Origin: Bacillota bacterium
GTDB taxonomy: Bacteria > Bacillota > Clostridia > Christensenellales > SZUA-584
Reading direction: 5' to 3'
Length of the DNA stretch: 25,358 nucleotides
Assembly: GCA_023396555.1 (NCBI GenBank)
Contig: JAEWWC010000176.1
Location: 1-25,358 of the forward strand
The position numbers and the translations under genes were made by a program. The stretch's first letter is position 1. Each line of letters opens with the position of its first letter. Below the pieces are notes generated by a model. That model searched no databases. It was not told where the DNA came from and saw only the letters and a program-made list of their open reading frames with translations. This document shows, piece after piece, positions 22,771-25,358 of this stretch.

Positions 22771-23609
22771 TGCGCCCACCTTTTCTCTGACGCCGAAATC
22801 TCCGAGAGCGCCTTTTTGGCTTCCGCGTCGTCGGGATGCCAGTGATGATATCCCACATTATTTTCCATGAAGGAAATGCCGCAGCCCTTTTTTGTCTTCG
22901 CGATGATCATAGACGGTTTGCCCTTTTCAAATGGTGCGCTTTTCAATACGTCATACAGCTCCTTCACATCGTGTCCTCCCACCGTTCTGACGCTCCAGCC
23001 AAAGGCGCCGTACCTGTCCTCAAAGTCTGTCGGCTTGCACACATTGCTGGTCGTGCCGTTAATCTGCAGCCCGTTCTCATCGATGATGGCGATCAGATTG
23101 TCGAGCTTGTTGTGGGCGGCGAAGGCGGCCGCTTCCCAGTTGGATCCTTCTCCCTGTTCCCCGTCGCCCATCAGCACATATGTCCTGTAATCCATGCCCT
23201 TCATCTTCGCGGCGACCGCAAAACCGCAGCCCAGAGGCAGACCGTGGCCGAGCGAGCCAGTGGAAAATTCCACGCCGGGCAGCTTAGTCGCATCTGGATG
23301 GCCGGGTACGGGAGAGCCCAGCTTGTTGTACGTATCGAGCACCGATACGTCGATAACACCCTTTTCAACCAGCGCCGCGTAAATCGCCAGACACTTATGC
23401 CCCGCGCTGAGCAGAAATTTATCATTATTGATGTTGTCCGGGTCATTTTTATCAAAGTTCATGATTCCAAGATACAGAACCGACAGTATATCAGCACAAG
23501 ATAGTGCAGGCCCACCATGGCCCTCGCCGTTGTTTACGATCGTGTTGACAATGTGTTTCCGGATATTGTGCGCCCCCTTTTCCAGGGCTTGCTGATCAAA
23601 AGGCTTCAT
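22767..23609 (-). CDS. Transketolase N-terminal half
   Basis: 280 residues from the ATG at 23609 (GGAGAG site; an in-frame TTG at 23621 is less likely). Diphosphate-binding domain: GEGHGGPALSCADILSVLYL near the start, STGSLGHGLPLGCGFAVAAK and the thiamine motif GDGEQGEGSNWEAA ... IIDENG. The gene overlaps the isomerase gene by 14 bp and the C-half by 4 bp, so the two halves are made in step. Being tied to an RpiB-like isomerase and a transaldolase-like gene suggests a sugar-phosphate rearrangement, perhaps of an unusual ketose. Confidence 0.96.
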   Translation of the reverse strand: MKPFDQQALEKGAHNIRKHIVNTIVNNGEGHGGPALSCADILSVLYLGIMNFDKNDPDNINNDKFLLSAGHKCLAIYAALVEKGVIDVSVLDTYNKLGSPVPGHPDATKLPGVEFSTGSLGHGLPLGCGFAVAAKMKGMDYRTYVLMGDGEQGEGSNWEAAAFAAHNKLDNLIAIIDENGLQINGTTSNVCKPTDFEDRYGAFGWSVRTVGGHDVKELYDVLKSAPFEKGKPSMIIAKTKKGCGISFMENNVGYHHWHPDDAEAKKALSEISASEKRWAQ

Positions 23610-24063
23610 GCTGCTCTCCAAATTTTGATTCTATCGTATAAATTTCCCGAACCTTGTCATACGACCTGGAGTTGGGATCAAACGTGAGCCCCAGCCAAAG
23701 TTCGACCAGCTTTTCCGCCGTTTTGGGGCCGATCACCAGTGCCCCCATGCACATAGTGTTTGCGTTGTTGCTGAGTATTGAACGTTCCGTGGAATATACG
23801 TCGTGGCAGACGGCGGCATACGCGCCTTCGATCTTGTTCGCCGTCAGTGCCATGCCGATGCCGGTGCCGCATATCAGTATGCAGCGTTCGCAGCCGCCCT
23901 CGGTCATCTCCTTGACCGCGTTATAGGCGACGCTCGGATAATTGACCGTTTCCCCTTCTATCACGCCGACATCGCAGAACTCGTGGCCTTTTTTGGTAAA
24001 CACATCGATGATCATGTTTTTTAAGCCAATGCCCAGCTCATCGCATCCGATCGATATCTTCAT
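23596..24063 (-). CDS. RpiB/LacAB-family sugar-phosphate isomerase
   Basis: 155 residues, normal size. Family marks: SIGCDELG near the start (usual GxDHAG), DVGVIEGETVNYP, active-site Cys65 in LICGTGIGMAL (the loop that holds the enediolate), ANKIEGAYAAVCHD and NNANTMCMGALVIGP. Two usual histidines are missing: the His after Asp8 is Glu, and the His of the EHNNAN-type motif is Ser. That second His helps open furanose or pyranose rings in RpiB, so this enzyme may act on a short-chain, open sugar phosphate such as a tetrose. It overlaps the upstream gene by 26 bp and the transketolase by 14 bp. Confidence 0.9.
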   Translation of the reverse strand: MKISIGCDELGIGLKNMIIDVFTKKGHEFCDVGVIEGETVNYPSVAYNAVKEMTEGGCERCILICGTGIGMALTANKIEGAYAAVCHDVYSTERSILSNNANTMCMGALVIGPKTAEKLVELWLGLTFDPNSRSYDKVREIYTIESKFGEQHEAF

Positions 24064-24967
24064 AGCTGTGGTTCTCCCCTAACTTAGTGCATAATCCTTT
24101 TATTTCTTCTCTTTGTTCCAACATGAGCGGCAGCAGCGGCAGCCTTGGTTCACCGCCGACGTATCCCGCCAGCTCCATCGCGCACTTGACGCCCGGCACG
24201 CCGTATTTGGATACAGTCGATGCTTGTGCCAGCTGTCCACCCAGCTCCTCCGCTTCCCTGCGCCTGCCTTCGCTAAACAGCCTGTAGAGCCGTATGCATT
24301 GCTCCGGCCAATAGATCGCCATAGAAAGCGTCGCGCCCACTGCGCCCTGCATCAAGTCCCGCAGGCAAACCGCCGCCCGGCCCGCATGAAAATAAAACGC
24401 TGTTTCCTCACTAATCTGTGCCGTATAGTCCGAAAGCTCCCGGTGTGAGGAGTTCTTCATACCCACGATGTTCCCGTGCCGGCTCAGCACGGATACCGCG
24501 TACGGCGATATCTCCACCCCTGCCGCATAATCCGGCGAATTGTAGATCAGTACCGGTATGGGCGAGGCGTCGGCAACCTTCCGGTAATAGTCGATCAGGT
24601 TCTGGTCACGCATGTGCTTTCCAAAGTAAAACGGTGTGATCACGCTGGCAACATCGACGCCGTATCCCGCAATACTTTTGATAAAATCCAACGTGGCTCT
24701 GGCCGACTCCCGTCCCGCTCCCGCTACAACCGTTCGTCCGGGCTTTTTTTCTGCCATGATCGTTTCCACGATGCGGTGCGCTTCCCGGTCCGTCAGCCCG
24801 AGGTATTCGCCATTGCCCCCGAGTATCATGTACCCGCCTAGGTCCAGCTCGTTGTATTTTTGTATGTTGGACGCCAGTCCGGCGTAATTTACGTTGTCAT
24901 CAATAAATGGCGTTGTGATGGAGGGGAAAATGCCGCTCAGCTTCTGTCTGTAGTCGGATTTCGCCAT
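24038..24967 (-). CDS. DapA/NanA-superfamily aldolase or dehydratase, copy 1
   Basis: 309 residues from the ATG at 24967, with GGGG about nine bases before it. An in-frame ATG at 24991 lies against a terminator T-run and has no ribosome site. GGNGEY (50-55) occupies the GTTGE loop, Tyr142 is in LIYNSPDYAA and Lys171 in IVGMKNSS is the Schiff-base residue. As with copy 2, context argues for sugar-acid breakdown rather than lysine synthesis. It is the first gene after the terminator at 24993-25045 and may head the catabolic operon, though I see no convincing promoter. Confidence 0.88.
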   Translation of the reverse strand: MAKSDYRQKLSGIFPSITTPFIDDNVNYAGLASNIQKYNELDLGGYMILGGNGEYLGLTDREAHRIVETIMAEKKPGRTVVAGAGRESARATLDFIKSIAGYGVDVASVITPFYFGKHMRDQNLIDYYRKVADASPIPVLIYNSPDYAAGVEISPYAVSVLSRHGNIVGMKNSSHRELSDYTAQISEETAFYFHAGRAAVCLRDLMQGAVGATLSMAIYWPEQCIRLYRLFSEGRRREAEELGGQLAQASTVSKYGVPGVKCAMELAGYVGGEPRLPLLPLMLEQREEIKGLCTKLGENHSYEDIDRMR

Positions 24968-24992
24968 GCTTGTTAACCCCAATTCATCCATA

Positions 24993-25045
24993 TAATAAAA
25001 AACTACAATGCAACTGTTATGTTTAACTTACAGTCCCATTGTAGT
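24993..25045 (-). terminator. Rho-independent terminator after the upstream permease
   Basis: In minus direction ACTACAATG (25045-25037) pairs with CATTGTAGT (25010-25002), loop 26 nt, then TTTTTT and an AT-rich stretch. It lies 65 bp after the permease stop and just before the next gene. The long loop leaves room for an attenuator role. Confidence 0.6.
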
Positions 25046-25109
25046 GTTCACATTATAGCTTCACAATGCGTCTGGATTCGTATTAAGAGGACATATTTCA
25101 GATATGTGC

Positions 25110-25358
25110 TCAGTCTTTGTTTTCCCGCTTGAATATACTTTTTCTGACGGCTATCAATATCAGCAATGCAACCGCAATGATGATAGAGCTCATGTAATTG
25201 AACACAAACAGCCCGTATATCAGGCGGTTTAAAACAGCGATAATACCGGCCCCGACGCACACTCGAAAGAACATCTTCGCGCCGCTGTACAGCGAAACGC
25301 CGCCGATAATGGCCGCCAGCAGTATCTGAACGTCAGCGCCGCCGCCGTAAAACCGGGC
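25110..25358 (-). CDS. Sugar ABC transporter permease, C-terminal end only
   Basis: 82 residues up to the TGA at 25110-25112; the start lies beyond the window. The sequence starts FYGGGADVQILLAAIIGGVS, then YSGAKMFFRVCVGAGIIAVL and two more membrane helices, ending in a basic tail (VRKSIFKRENKD). This matches the C-terminal part of RbsC-type permeases (AxxIGGxSxxGG...G). It shows that a second CUT2-type transporter, or a further part of the same system, lies just outside the window. A terminator separates it from the catabolic genes. Confidence 0.8.
   Translation of the reverse strand, partial: ARFYGGGADVQILLAAIIGGVSLYSGAKMFFRVCVGAGIIAVLNRLIYGLFVFNYMSSIIIAVALLILIAVRKSIFKRENKD

Noticed and set aside
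22767..24063. Assignment to the sulfoquinovose sulfo-transketolase pathway
   Set aside because: Split transketolase plus RpiB-type isomerase fits, but no sulfoquinovosidase, sulfoacetaldehyde reductase or sulfonate exporter is visible in the window, so only the analogy is kept.
19588..24967. Lysine biosynthesis from the two DapA-like genes
   Set aside because: No dapB, dapF or lysA nearby; duplicated DapA-family genes within sugar catabolic clusters usually act on 2-keto acids.

Overview
The window looks like a Bacillota chromosome, most likely a Clostridia-type anaerobe. The evidence is purine-rich Shine-Dalgarno sites before nearly every gene, lipobox-type solute-binding lipoproteins, a tRNA with encoded CCA, and accessory proteins (SatD-like, DUF3307, DUF6133, AAA_14/DUF4143 ATPase) typical of that phylum. 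I cannot name a genus.

Left part (1-3.8 kb): a glycine-rich, repeat-built secreted protein, cut by the window edge, lies downstream of a TetR-family regulator on the minus strand. A solitary AAA_14/DUF4143 ATPase on the plus strand follows. It has its own promoter and sits between two near-identical 26-27 bp repeats.

Accessory island (3.9-7.95 kb): this part is visibly AT-richer and in decay. It holds a tyrosine recombinase that has lost its N-terminal domain, then a two-gene operon (SatD-like cyclase-resembling/HTH protein plus a DUF3307 membrane protein) with a good promoter and three tandem 29-bp palindromic repeats just upstream. Next is a mosaic array of tRNA-Arg(CCU) halves, all joined at the anticodon-loop heptamer CTCCTAA. 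Beyond it lie remnants of conjugative-element genes (a frameshifted coiled-coil/TM protein, a DUF6133-like protein, an orphan C-terminus). The original tRNA-Arg appears to be split: its 5' half is at 6799-6837 and its matching 3' half at 7004-7041.

Right part (7.95-25.36 kb): a long minus-strand carbohydrate gene cluster, read from right to left. After the tail of another sugar ABC permease and a terminator come a DapA/NanA-superfamily aldolase or dehydratase, an RpiB/LacAB-type isomerase, a split transketolase (N then C half), a 446-residue transaldolase-like protein, a second DapA-superfamily enzyme, a D-2-hydroxyacid dehydrogenase, a PfkB/KDG-kinase-like kinase, a Gfo/Idh/MocA oxidoreductase and an AllA-like cupin. 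A hairpin-bearing gap separates these from the transport genes: an unusual degenerate RbsA-type ATPase, two RbsC-type permeases, a canonical RbsA-type ATPase and two tandem paralogous solute-binding lipoproteins. Several genes overlap by 4-26 bp and most other gaps are 11-60 bp, so this behaves as one or two operons for uptake and breakdown of a sugar or sugar acid. Split transketolase, transaldolase-like protein and isomerase suggest carbon-skeleton rearrangement. KDG-type kinase and DapA-family enzymes suggest a 2-keto-3-deoxy acid. The combination matches no complete pathway I recognise, so the substrate is left open.
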